DNA from: Apis mellifera
Lineage: Eukaryota; Arthropoda; Insecta; Hymenoptera; Apidae
DNA length: 64,000 nucleotides
Assembly: GCF_003254395.2 (NCBI RefSeq)
Contig: NC_037638.1
Span: 11,181,086 to 11,245,085 of the forward strand
Direction: 5' to 3'
Shown here one piece after another: positions 9,801 through 20,900 of this stretch; within the stretch, counting starts at the first letter, position 1; each line of letters opens with the position of its first letter. The notes beneath the pieces are model-generated. The model was not told where the DNA came from and made no database searches. It saw only the letters and a program-made list of their open reading frames with translations. The translations under genes and the position numbers were made by a program.

Positions 9801-11588
9801 TCAAACTTTCCTATTAAGAATAATATATCAAAATTGTTACTTTCAATCGAGTTATAAAAAGTTTAATTAAAAAAAATTCTTATTTGAAAGAATTACTTTC
9901 TTATTTCCTTTTTCATTTTATTTGAAAGTCTTGTGTAATTTAATTTAAATTACAAAATGATTTATCACAAGATTTTTCTATATATGTAATGTAATACTAT
10001 TTTAATTATAATTAATTTTATCATAATTAATATTAATATTAGCAACTTTTTATATTTGTAATTTCTCGAGTTATACAATATATATTTTTTTATAATATAT
10101 ATTTACTAAACAAAGTGTCATTTTATTATGGTAACGATGATGCACACCTATATCTAAAGTTCATATATTTCCTATGAATATAAGAGTTTGTAAAAAAGGT
10201 ATGTAATATATAAGTACAGTGTTGAGATAAGACATGGAAGGTAATGGTTGAGTAGCCAAGGTTCGAGTTTCCTTCATGCGAGTCGGTGAAAGTTACTTCG
10301 AATCAGACTAGCGAACTATTCCCAATGGGACATATCTTCGTGTTAATGTCGTTTTCCCATAGAACCCTTTCTACTCATCCCTCGTAACTGCAACCACGAA
10401 AATTTCGCTAATAGTTTTTGATTTCTAAATCATGTATTATACGTAATATATACTATGTGTAGTGGAGTCAACAAAGTTTATTTAATTCTTCTGTTAGTAA
10501 TGCAAAAGTGCTTTTTTATGTTTAACTTTGTTTTATCATCAATTTTCTCTAGATTGTTCTATTATTATTAATATTCAATCATTATTTGAGTATTGTATAC
10601 TTTGAATGCTGAAAATTATAAAAAATTTAACATCAACAATGTTAATAATTAAAATATTATATTAAAATTGAATAAGTAAATGAAATATAAAAAAAATTAG
10701 CTGAAAAATTATTTAAAACAAAAAAATAGTAACTTATATAAAAATATTCTGTATACCTATAACAATAATTATTATTATTTGTACTTGTTTATATAATATA
10801 TCATTTCAAATTTTATTAATTCATTTTATATATTATAAATTCAAAGATGTAGCATGTTTCTTTTTGGTTCATTTCTTAAAAAAAATAAATTTAATTTGAA
10901 AAGAACATTGAATGACTTCATTGTTATTTTATGATTATTTTTTTAAAAGATTCTTCCTTAAATGTGCATGCGTGCATGTATGTGTATGTGTATGTGTATG
11001 TGTTAAATACACACTATATATATTATAAAAATGTGATTTATTTTGTAACAACCTCAGTTTTCAAAGCAAAAAAGGAATAGTAGATAAATTTTATTGTGAG
11101 AGAAGAATATTTGTCAATTATTTGAAAAATATTGGCTAATTAATTTTAAAATCTTAATAAATTAATACCAATCTATATTATACTATATACATATCATTTT
11201 AATAATATATTAATTCACAATATTAATCTCAAGAGAATTAAAATTTACCATAATATTATTATTTCAAAAACAAACAAACTTTATACTGTTACTTTATATT
11301 ATTTTTTCTAGATTATCAATACAAATTGTATGTCTTGTAACTTTTCTCATTCATTTTTTAAATAAATATACTCAGGAAACTTAAAATAAAGATTGATAAA
11401 AGATAATACTTACCACGAGGCATTCCACATGGGCCAGGTGTTCTAGCATTGTCCAAAAAATCCAAGTCATACTTCCTTGCTCTTGGAAAAGTCAAGGCAA
11501 CGTGTCCTTGCACTTCCCTGAACGATACTACTGCTAATACCAATAGAATCAATCCTGACATTATCATGGTACGTGTACTTGATGACAT
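711..11588 (-). CDS. LPMO-like / EGF / split-DOMON / DOMON / SEA single-pass membrane protein (15 coding exons, 3' end outside or unresolved)
   Basis: The joined exons are 11414-11588, 9100-9170, 6366-6463, 6141-6264, 5775-6006, 4942-5478, 4820-4864, 4223-4618, 3218-3658, 2946-3094, 2448-2525, 1958-2300, 1506-1710, 1245-1435 and 711-883. All junctions are GT/AG and every splice phase agrees, giving 1086 open codons. Layout by residue: signal peptide 1-28; LPMO/CBM33-like domain about 29-156; EGF-like cysteines 167-231; first DOMON about 240-305 resuming at about 570-705; Glu/Pro-rich insert 307-559; second DOMON about 727-893; SEA domain about 908-1020; membrane helix about 1053-1074; then SSRRRATK on the cytosolic side. 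DOMON domains are known to bind haem or sugars, and SEA domains occur next to the membrane in heavily glycosylated proteins. A role at the cell surface or in cuticle/matrix is inference. I do not know a gene name for it. Confidence 0.85.
1245..1435 (-). CDS. DOMON gene exon 14: SEA domain, second half
   Basis: Encodes residues 965-1028: DDDQNGVIARMDLILDKN followed by AAAEKALKEALITGKVGALNVDPQY, the closing strand and helix of a SEA domain. I do not see the GSVVV self-cleavage motif. Acceptor AATGTCTAG, donor CGAG|GTAAAT, phase 1. Confidence 0.85.
1506..1710 (-). CDS. DOMON gene exon 13: SEA domain, first half
   Basis: Encodes residues 897-964: a TTPAPP linker, then YYDVEVKLINLGDGFTAP and FEVISNTISDSFGPVFNKLPGYY, typical SEA strand and helix. 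Acceptor TTTTAACAG, donor AA|GTGCGT, phase 2. Confidence 0.85.
1958..2300 (-). CDS. DOMON gene exon 12: rest of DOMON 2
   Basis: Encodes residues 783-896: QTDAILGWVDEKSGRAF, DTWISGYNAP, DGVTTLKFSRKR, then FTDDHCLYMMYPVKGG and ICIKSCG. This is a complete and well-conserved DOMON C-terminal half. The end is uncertain. Donors GAAG|GTTCTT (1958) and TGTG|GTCTTG (1967) both keep phase 1 and differ by three residues (GLE). Confidence 0.87.
2448..2525 (-). CDS. DOMON gene exon 11: DOMON 2 core
   Basis: A 78-base exon (26 codons) encoding DQLSFVISTTN...VWTGVGFSDDDKM. WTG-GFSDD is a hallmark of DOMON domains. Acceptor TTTTCATAG, donor ATG|GTATAT, phase 0 on both sides. Confidence 0.88.
2946..3094 (-). 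CDS. DOMON gene exon 10: linker and start of DOMON 2
   Basis: Encodes residues 707-756: a charged DEKKKQE linker, then CSGEWHYPKHCSS and CEYSIQWTYKGRK, the first strands of a DOMON domain. Acceptor ATTTTCAG, donor AAG|GTAATA, phase 0. Confidence 0.88.
3218..3658 (-). CDS. DOMON gene exon 9: second half of DOMON 1
   Basis: Encodes residues 560-706. Family-like motifs are MDCTDIIIGSARGN, IGDYYTRDRSTPR, DGVTTILFRRKL, then MQVIWAKGQ and a tail ELKYHGHG...GTVTLNFF. The acceptor lies in ...TTTTAATCAAAG. Donor TTTG|GTAGAT, phase 1. Confidence 0.9.
4223..4618 (-). CDS. DOMON gene exon 8: Ser-Glu-Pro repeat exon
   Basis: Runs from acceptor TTTCTTGCACAG to donor AAAG|GTAAAA, phase 1 at both ends (396 bases, 132 codons). 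Most of residues 440-550 is SEPEPKSEPEPSSEP-type repeat, acidic and proline-rich and surely disordered. The minus-strand frame extends beyond both splice sites, but phase fixes the exon limits. Plus-strand frames over the same DNA read as Gly-Ser repeats and are shadows. Confidence 0.82.
4820..4864 (-). CDS. DOMON gene exon 7: 45-nt microexon with a furin-type site
   Basis: Runs from acceptor CATATATAG to donor AACG|GTATGT, phase 1 at both ends, so it can be included or skipped without a frameshift. It encodes GRKKRSPESTGISTN. R-K-K-R followed by S matches the furin/proprotein-convertase consensus (R-X-K/R-R). The call rests on good splice sites and exact phase, since the exon is too short for ORF statistics. 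Confidence 0.68.
4942..5478 (-). CDS. DOMON gene exon 6: first half of DOMON 1 and start of the Glu/Pro insert
   Basis: Encodes residues 234-412. Residues 238-303 are DOMON-like: a strand with FTFYWRIL, then GTNWVGVGWRPSNLMPTC. At residue about 307 the sequence turns into EPEPK/SEPEP repeats to about 368, then SGTRRRSAK and a Thr/Ser/Val-rich tail. Donor CAAG|GTGAAC, phase 1. The repeat DNA is a degenerate hexamer array (5080-5250). Confidence 0.87.
5775..6006 (-). CDS. DOMON gene exon 5: two EGF-like modules
   Basis: Encodes residues 157-233. The cysteine pattern is CSGHGRYLLGRCRC...C, then ECLDDSDC...GTCINN...QCYCNIGWFGPGC, an EGF-like ending. Runs from acceptor CCGTTAG to donor AAAA|GTAAGA, phase 1. 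The exon is richer in GC than its flanks. Confidence 0.88.
6141..6264 (-). CDS. DOMON gene exon 4: LPMO-like domain, C-terminal Cys motif
   Basis: Encodes residues 115-156. The segment FTCTDCTIRLLREAEEW followed by FWSCADID resembles the C-terminal strand pair of LPMO/chitin-binding type-4 domains, which typically end in a CADI-type motif. Runs from acceptor GATTTTTAG to donor GAT|GTAAGA, phase 0. Confidence 0.85.
6366..6463 (-). CDS. DOMON gene exon 3: LPMO-like domain, central part
   Basis: Runs from acceptor CCTTTTTAG to donor GCTAC|GTGAGT. It encodes residues 83-114, starting GGFRLQILDALDRP, a beta-sandwich-like stretch. The intron before it is about 2.6 kb. Confidence 0.82.
6464..9099. 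other. Intron 2 of the DOMON gene, 2.6 kb
   Basis: AT-rich, with no supported internal exon. A GC-richer patch at about 7,610-8,040 carries overlapping short plus-strand frames without family similarity. A CGCATGCGCA motif, close to the NRF-1 (Ewg) consensus, is at 8811-8820. Confidence 0.5.
9100..9170 (-). CDS. DOMON gene exon 2: LPMO-like domain, second histidine
   Basis: This 71-base exon runs from acceptor TTTGTTGCAG to donor CGA|GTGAGT and encodes residues 59-82. It carries the beta-strand-like FNVTWHLAYPHR. His76 and His81 are candidates for the second ligand of a copper brace with His29 (inference). Phase 1 in and phase 0 out both match the neighbours. Confidence 0.82.
9171..11413. 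other. Intron 1 of the DOMON gene, 2.2 kb
   Basis: Nothing coding is seen. It holds a (TGTA/TG)n microsatellite near 10,975-11,002 and a slightly GC-richer patch at about 10,225-10,400. Confidence 0.5.
11414..11588 (-). CDS. DOMON gene exon 1: start codon, signal peptide and N-terminal His
   Basis: This exon encodes residues 1-58 plus one base and ends at the strong donor G|GTAAGTATT. A hydrophobic core (MSGLILLVLAVVSF) is followed by a likely cleavage site VQG|H, which leaves His29 as the mature N-terminus. The motif TFPRARKYDLDFLDN...GPCGMPRG follows. An in-frame ATG 63 bases upstream (11651) would add 21 mostly polar residues in front of the signal peptide. I prefer 11588 because it puts the hydrophobic core near the N-terminus. 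Confidence 0.85.
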
Positions 11589-11693
11589 TTTCAAACACGA
11601 ACGTGTCACTTTTACAGCCTCGACTGTATAATAATTTTCGTTGTATTCCACACAACTGGTCCCAGTGAGAATTTTCTTCTCGCACTCCTAAGA

Positions 11694-11738
11694 TCATCCA
11701 GTTGATTTTTCTTGACACTCGGCATGGACACCCCTCAT
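11694..11738 (-). promoter_or_regulatory. Short upstream ORF in the 5' leader of the DOMON gene
   Basis: An ATG at 11738 opens a 14-codon frame closed by TGA at 11694-11696, about 105 bases before the chosen start. An acceptor-like TTTCTTCCAG lies just upstream (about 11775), so the leader may begin with a spliced 5' UTR exon. It could dampen translation if it lies in the mRNA. No transcript evidence is available here. Confidence 0.3.
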
Positions 11739-11959
11739 TAATTAATTTCTCCCTTCTTAGAAGTCAATAATCTGGAAGAAAGGAAAAAAGAAAAAAGAAA
11801 TTTCTTAGCTCGTTTTACAAGTAACGTTTCACTTTTACCAATAAGTAAGAACATTCCAATGAATTTTTTTATCAATTGTTTTTCTTTGCAACAACGTTGA
11901 AAGTTAGATCCTCTTATGGTAACAACCATGTGCAACTACATACGTATGAAGCTGAAGCC

Positions 11960-14900
11960 AGTTTTTGAATACAAACTCGTTCTTCGGCAATTTAATTGAT
12001 CAATATCGAATAAATTATTATACGAATATATAAAATAAAATTTTATACAAATCAATCATAAATTTTATTAGAGAAGATATTAAAATGTATATTTTGAATA
12101 CATGTTTTTTAAACATGGCAAACTTATCAATGTTTTACTCAAGAATTCAACAAGGTAAATAAAATATTTAAATAAATAATTTTACAGAAATATAAAAATC
12201 TGCTAATTTAATATGTCAATTACATTATTATAAATGAAGAATATAAATTTCGATTGTTAATCGACTTCGAAGTAAAATTTTATCTTTCATACATTCATCA
12301 TCATGCAAGAATGTATTAATTTCATTTGGAATAATATAATAATAAAAATCAACAATCAACTGCAAGGTAAAATCAATCGAATATGTTATTTTCTTTGTTA
12401 GGACTTTTTTTTTAAATCATGATTTGCAGAATCATAAATGTAACCACTAATAGAAAAAAACAATGACTTTTTAATCAAATTTATATTATATGATATATAA
12501 TTCTATCTCTTTTTTTCCATTTGGAAAAAATGCACATAAAGTAAACAAGGACAAATAATAAAAACATCAAAAATGAAATAAATGTGTCTCTAAAAATTGC
12601 AAGGAATTAAATATGAAGTGTAAATAACAAATCATGAAAAATGAAGGGACAGAGACAAGGAATGTGAACATTGAGATAAATGATAAAAATTAATTACAGT
12701 GATCCATTGAGTACAAATGTACAAAATTAAAATTACTTTAATATTATTATTATATTATTATATATTTAATTAAAATTAAATTATAAAATAAAAACAGGAA
12801 ACAATTAAAAAATAAAAGTAAAGTATTATGTACAAATGCTTTCAACTTATAGAAAGTAAAAAAAAATTACTGTTATGATCAAAAAATATTTAATAACAAC
12901 TTTTCATTTATTACATTTCCCTCCAAGTAACAAATTATTCTAATAAAATTAAATAAAATAATTTATATATTTATAATCCATTGAATTATCATCAAAAAGA
13001 ATAATATTGATATAATATTAAAAGTTAAATAATTGAATTATTTATATTGATCATGTGTCTCAATACATTAATTATGATCGTTGAAACATTAACCAAGTAA
13101 AATAACGAAATAGATAAAGCTATTGAGCACGTGTAAACCAATGAAAATTAATATATTCGTGAATGATTGCGACAACAGTTTCTATGCACCGCATATTGCA
13201 ACACCTGGGAGCGGATCTCCTTCTGAGGAATCTCAACATGGCCTCAACGCGGTCTCAGAATGACCTCAGTATAGCCTCATCGATATACGCAACTCCTATC
13301 TAAAATGTACACTTCACTTACACAGATGAATATTGGATAGTATTGGAAGGAATTGGATGTTTAAGAAAAAAAAAAAAAAAAAAATGAAAGAGAGTTCAAA
13401 GAAAGTGGAAAGATATATATATATATATAAATAATTACTTGTGTATAAGATATTTTTTCTCATCTTATAGAAACTTGACATTCTCCAGAATCTTGAACTA
13501 TAAGCCACTTTCCAACATGAAACGTTCTTCGACTTGTTTTTAAACAACTCACGGTCATTACGAAATCACATTGCATTGGGTATACGCGTCCCGTTGTTTG
13601 ACGAATCCAATTTTCATTTTTTATTTATTTCAGATCCGGTATCTACGAATTTCAATGTTTATAAAAATAGAAGTTATTTCATCAACAGATTCCTTTTTTA
13701 ATTTTTTCAATAATTCCAAAAAGTCAAAAATTTCTGCGATCTTTGAGATATGCTAATCGCATTCGTGCATACAACTTGCACATTCTAACATTCCATTCGT
13801 TTTTTTTGTAAATATGGATGCCGTTTTATAGTATTTGCGCATGAACTATAAATTACTAAAAAATCTTGGAATTTATTATTCATTTATTATCATCGTGATG
13901 TTTACAATTTTATTTGTAAATGTAAACTTTTTAATTGCCAATATGCATAGCTAGTAAAAATATATTCAAATATTATATTTTTTTTTAAAAGATTTTCAAT
14001 ATATATTAATATAATATATATTATATATACTAAATTATATAATATATATTTAATTATAATTATATGTATATATTGAATAATATATTTGACATTTTAGACA
14101 ATGAAATCGAATATCAATCTGATAAGTTACCAGAAAAATAATACCTGTCATAATAAAAAAAAATTAATTAATGATAGAATGATTTCAATTGGTATGAATG
14201 ATTCATTTTTTATCAATTTGGATTCGTGTAGAAAATCAAATAAAAAATAAAAATTGAATCATATAAATTAAAAATAAGAAGAGACAAAATATGAAAAATG
14301 TCTTCACAGAAAATATTTCCATGATTAAAAATTTCAATACTAAATTTGAAATACTAATAAATACTGATTATCCTTAACAATAAAGCTGTTCATTTAGTTA
14401 TTTGTCCTCTAAATGCCATCAGTCGTAATTTGAAAAAACATTTCTACTGTTTTTTTATTCTCATGAAACTTGAAAAAGAAACAAAAGAGAAGATATCAAT
14501 TGAAAATCAGTAATCATATTCGGTTATCGATTAAAACAATATTTTTAAGTTCATATAAATTTAAATATATATATATATTTATTTGTATCAATATAAATAT
14601 TAAAGATATTGATTATGACATTTCAAAATTTAAAATATGAAAAATTTGAAATTACAAATTTGGAATTTGAATTACATTTTTGTTAAGAATCATAATAAAC
14701 ATCATACTTTCCTACAAGATAACTACGCAGTTAATAAGTTGCACAGCTAAACTTTCTCGGATTCTTCTGTTTACATTTTATGTTTCTACATGATCTTGCC
14801 ATTTCACTACGTTCTTTCTAAGATAATAAAAACATTTTAAAAAAATATGTAAAAATTATAAATAATATAAATATTTTAACATTAATTTACACTTGTTTGT

Positions 14901-17900
14901 AAGTAAACCATCAATTATTTGTTCAAAATAATATATCAAGATAAACTAATGTCATCATCTCTGTCAGTATAGTACAAGCAAATAAAGAAAAAAAAAAAAA
15001 CAATGAAAAAAAGAATATTCAACAAACTTATGTCTTCAACATAAAGCAAAACAATAGAATATAGGAGGACTATTTTTTGAATTATGAAAATGATAATGTT
15101 TCTAAGTATTATTAACTGATCGTTCTCATTGAGAAATTTCTCTCTGAATAGCAAAGAAAGAAAATTCGTGGTGCAATCATACAAATAGGCGAAACTATAG
15201 AATTATATATAAGCAATGTCGTTATTCTCCTTGATATGTCGTAGAAAACAAACCACAATTTCAGCGGACATTCATTTCATTCAGTTTTCATTTTGTTCTC
15301 ACTGTTTAATCGCGTTTTCACTTGGGAGCATATTACGCGATCCAACGCACGATAAAACTGGCGCGATAGAACGGAATAACAACATTTCAAGAAAGAAATG
15401 CAACGAAAAAAAATTTCATCGAATATTAAAAGAATATTAAAATTCCATTAAGAAATACACACATGAATAATAATAAATATTAACGAAGAGATTAGAACAA
15501 GATGAATATGCATAATCAGGGTGTAGGAGGATGAACGAATGAGCTTACAATGCAAAATTATGCAGATATGAAAGATGCAATTTCTTCAAAGATAATTAAG
15601 AAAAACGAAGAGGCGAGGAACGCCAATGACGTTGATGCCATTAAACTTCCTCTCACCAACATTCTACGTATAATGAGCTGTTACGCCATACCGCGATATT
15701 ACCTGAGGATATGCAGAGAATATAAATAGGATGATACAGGAAGCGCGCATCGATAAAAAAAAAAAGGGAAGAAAACAAAACATTCTTTACAGTGAATCGA
15801 TCGAACGGTTATCGATAACTTTTTAAACCAACCATTATTAGTCGATCGAATTGTCTTGGGATCATATTTCGTATAACATTAGTTTATTCTCTTCGAATTG
15901 TTTTAATTTTCACCTTATATAATTGTCAAGAAGCAGACTCCATTTTCAACTTCTTTCAACGATCATATACATCAATAAACTCTATAACCTCTTCCTTTGA
16001 TCACTGTTAGCTTTATTGAATATACTGTATATAAGAATCCAAAGATTTACGTAAAAACATTTTTGCATAAAATAGTTTGGTAAACGAACTAAGTGATTAT
16101 TTCACTAAGTCAAGAAAGATTCAATAATATTATCTTCCTACCTTTTGAATATTTTCTACTAAACTTCCAGTTGATCTTTCAGTGTTGCATACACAAAATC
16201 ATTGCACTAAGATTATAGATTTTAAACTAGCACTTCTGGAATGATATTATCGTTAACCAAGAAAAAAACAAAATTATACAAGTGATTCCACTTTTGGTGG
16301 TAAGACACAACAAAAGAAAACGTGTTTCCGCGCAATCGATGAACCACGATGTTTCACTGGATAATTAAAATATATGATTTCAAAACGTAATCATTTCGAT
16401 GTATCGAACTACTTAATTACGACGATGCATGATAAGATCGTTCGATTTCAACAGGTGGTAGCTGCGCACAAGGATACCGTAACAAACGAAAAGGATGCGA
16501 TGGGGCCACGTCTCAGACTGATTCCAAGAGGTTCGACTCGGCTCTACTCGACTCGACTCGACTCACCTCGACTGCCTGGCATTGCAAAGCAGCCGTGAGC
16601 GAAAACTTACTTTACGCTCCCGCACGGCCTCTTACGTTTGTCCCCCGCCATATTACCAACTGCCTGTTTTTTTAAAACTGCTTGCTCGCTCGCCTGAATA
16701 CCTGCTCTATGTTCCTTCACCTCGTTCACCGCGCAATCGTGCCTCATAGCAGTTTGACATCTCATATTTAAAATAATTATACATTCCGAATTTTTTGATA
16801 AAAAATAATTCTATTTATTTTAATTTTAGTTATCCGAAATTATACAATAAAATATTCATGATATGTATTGTCATTAAAATATTATATGATTTACGTATTT
16901 CTATTATTTTATTAAAAATATGTTTATTTTTAATTTTGTTATTTTTATAATTAAAATCAAAATAGCATAATATTTTTCATAGAATAAAAATAATTTTTTA
17001 TTTAATATTGTAATGTATTTATATCATCTTATGAAATTTTTTAAGAAACATTTGAAATTTGTATGAAAGGTTTTTCATTATGCTTTAACAAATAAACGAT
17101 AAATAAATTTAATGTTACATGTATACTTATTATATTTATTAATTAAGAGAAAATTTTCAAATTTCCTATGTATGACTTCCTCTTTTTCTCAATTAATTGT
17201 TCCAAATTTAAGGTTAAAATTAAGAAATATCACTGCTCTTATTGATCTTTTATAATAAGAATATTATATGACTTTATTGATTTGTCTCAAATTTTTGAAT
17301 TGACAATGAAAATGATTCAAAATAAGTTTAATCTTTAATTAATATTTTATTATTCATCAGATTTAATTTGAATAAATATATATGTCTAGTATTCAATATA
17401 ATTGATATCTAAGTAATTATCATTTCTGTTAATTGATATTTACAATTCATATTCAGGTTTCATAATATATAATATAAATATAACTTTAAAATAATTTTGA
17501 TAAAATAATATGAATATATTGTGTGATTTTGAATATATATGTTCAATTTTGGAAATTTTAAATACTATCACAAATTAAAAACATAACTAGCAAGTTATTA
17601 AAATTTATTTGTCTGCTTTTTAATTCTTTTAATAAAAATTAACAATATTATATGTAATATATCACTCATAACATGATTATCTACATGATATAAATCTTAA
17701 GAATAATCTATTCATTCATTATCAGGGTAAAGAAAATAATAAATTATAAAATAAAAAATGTGATTTTACTTAAAGAAAGAAAAAGAAGAAAACATATTTT
17801 TTAACTTCAACCACGAGATTCTACAAACTTATATTTCTGATTATGAAAAATTTATGCAATTTAACCTTCATAGGAATCAATAGTATTTCGATATCGTTGA

Positions 17901-20900
17901 TCCATGGGTATCTTTCAAACGGAAATTAATTTCATTCAGATGGTTTTACTCGCGTAGTAAGCGTGCTCGACAAGCACGACTTAGCTAGTGTTTATACCTG
18001 TGCCTGTACATTTTAACTTGTAGCAAGAGCAAAACCTCTCGATCGGAATGGAAAGCGAGCAGCTCCGGCACGCGGTAGCCTACAGCTCGATCGAGTGGTG
18101 TTCATTCGCGCCTTAGGCTGCATGCAGACTGGCAAACAGGTCTTACATTCTGTGCTTGGTAAAAGTTTGTTACCAAACGATATCGACATTTTGAAGAGTT
18201 GTAAATTCTTTTAGGGAAATTACAATTGAGGAAATTCTTAGACAGATAGAGAAGCTATACAGATACAGAAGCTAAAAATATATTTTTTTATACTATATAA
18301 TATTACATAAAGACATTTAAAAATTTCAAGATTTTTGATAAAAATCTTAAAAATCAAATTTTTTTAATATGAAAAAATAAAAAAAGGACAAAATATAGAG
18401 AAATATAAAAGATATTAACAATTTATGGTATGAAGTATTTAAAATTTAAATAAAAATAGAATTCATAGATCTTATAGAAATAGATAGATCTTAAAGAAAA
18501 TATAAAATTTAAGATTTCAGTTATTTAAAATCTAAGAATTTTAAATTCTTAGAGTATAAGAATAATAGTTAAAGTCAAATGATTTGAAAAACACAATTTA
18601 AATTTTAAAAAATTTAGGGATTTAAAAATTTAGAAAATTTAATCTGATGTTAAAAGATCAACAAAATATTCAAATATTAATAATTAGGACAAAAACAAAC
18701 TCAAAATTTAAAGATTAATTAAAGAAGAATTAATCAAAGATTTAAAAAAAAAATCAAGAAAATTCAAGATATCTAAAATTTTACAATTAAAGATTTAAAA
18801 TAATGTTAAAATTTAAAAATTCAGGAATCCATAATATTCCATTTAACTATTCATTATTTAACCATATAACTGAATTATTATTATTATATTATATTATATT
18901 GCATTTGTGTATATTTATATATATATAAAATATTGTATCAATAATATTTGCAATCTCTTAATATCGACTTACATTATATTGTTGACAGATAAAATATGAA
19001 CATGAATATTGCCAATTGATTTTTTGAAGCCAATGGAAATTGATTTTCCGGCAGTTAGTTATTATGAAGGAATTAAAATCAGTAAAGAACAGATCTGGAG
19101 GCCGACATATGTAAGTATCTCTTTGCTTGTTCTTGAAGCGAATCAGAGAGCTGGTCAGAGGGAGAGGCCACATTCCAATCCTTGGAGAAAGCCTCTCGCG
19201 CATTTAACTTCGGGATGACCGCTCAGAGGTCACGTAAACGAGCTTCATGGACCCGTTAGTTCGATTCTTATGCGTGCGTATCTAATCTAAAATTATTCTA
19301 TAGAATTTTTTTCTCTATTTTATTTTATTATATATTGTAAGTTCAAATATTCATCTGAAATATTTAGAATAGCTGCTGTTATTTCCATGTTCAGTTAGAT
19401 GATTAGAATTTAAAATATGTACATTAATATCATATTTTTTTTATCTTTATTATTATTATTATTATTATTATTTTCATTGTTGATTATAATAGAATTGTTG
19501 ATAATATAAGAAAAATGATTAATATTTATATATTATTAAAATATAAAATAATGTAAAGTATAGATAATGTAGAATATTTATCTGTTCAAGGTCACTATTC
19601 CTATTATTTATTGTTCACATTGAAAGTTATATTACAATTTTATCACGTTATCTATTAATATAAATAAAGTTTAATCGTTTTATGATTATCTTTATAAGTA
19701 GATGATGTGATAATATAAATATATTTTTTAAATATTTTTGATGGAAAAAAAAAATAAAAAAATATAATAATTATATTGAAAGTATTCTTAATATTATTAT
19801 TAATTTCAAATGATAAAATAAATAATTTTAGAAAATTATGATGAGATTAATCTTTTCTTTGATCTTATTTTTCAATTATTTAATTAAAAAATATAATAAT
19901 CAAAGAATTTCATGTATTGAAATATTAACAATTTTTAAATTAAAGTATAAATGTTAATCAAAATATGAGTATTAATCAAATATTTCAGCTCTTTTACGAT
20001 ATAAGGGAAGAAGATCAAAATCAAAATGACTAGTTTAACAAGATCTTGTTGGTTGCTACCACGACAGAGACACATTTGAATTCAAATTGGGGAAAGTATG
20101 AAGTTGAAACCTTTGAGGACGTACACCTGCCACAAGGTGACTGCATTCCACAGTAAGGTGAAACGTAAGTAGCCGAGATCCGTACTGGAATGTATGTCGG
20201 ATTTGTTGGAATATTTCACGAGTTACTAGCAATGTGCTGACCAATTATATATGGTATATTGTACCGTCGCACAGATCGTTTGTTTTTGTAAAAGTCGGCC
20301 TACTTGCATCATGTATGATTAACTCATACAATTCAATGTTTGATGTGTTTTTGCTACAATGAAATCAACCATTGACAATCAGGTGAAATTTTCGACATTA
20401 TCTTTTCGAAACGAACAATTTTATATTGTACTATTGTATTTCTCTTTTTGCTTTTTTAATTTATTCTTCTATTCTTGATGTAAACATAAATTAGATCCTT
20501 CTTCTTTTAATTTTAATCTTGAATTTTATTAATATTATATTATTTTATTTATTAAATATTGATATTATATTTTTTGTTATTTTCTTTTATATAATTTGTT
20601 TTCTTAAATCACATTTTATTTTAATTTTTTTGTTCAATCTCTATATTTTTTTTTAATACTCTTTATTATTGTTATATTGAACTGGAAGTTATAATGTATT
20701 CTTGAATATTTTCTTCTATTTTGTAATTATAATGTTAAATTCATATTCTCATGCATTATATAGAAAAATAATTTAAATAATTCTAAAATCTGCATAATTA
20801 TAATATATATTATAATTCTTAATTAAAAAAGAAAATTATTTTATTTTCAAATATATTTATTTTCAGAACAATAATTTCTTGCTATTTTCTTATATATTCA

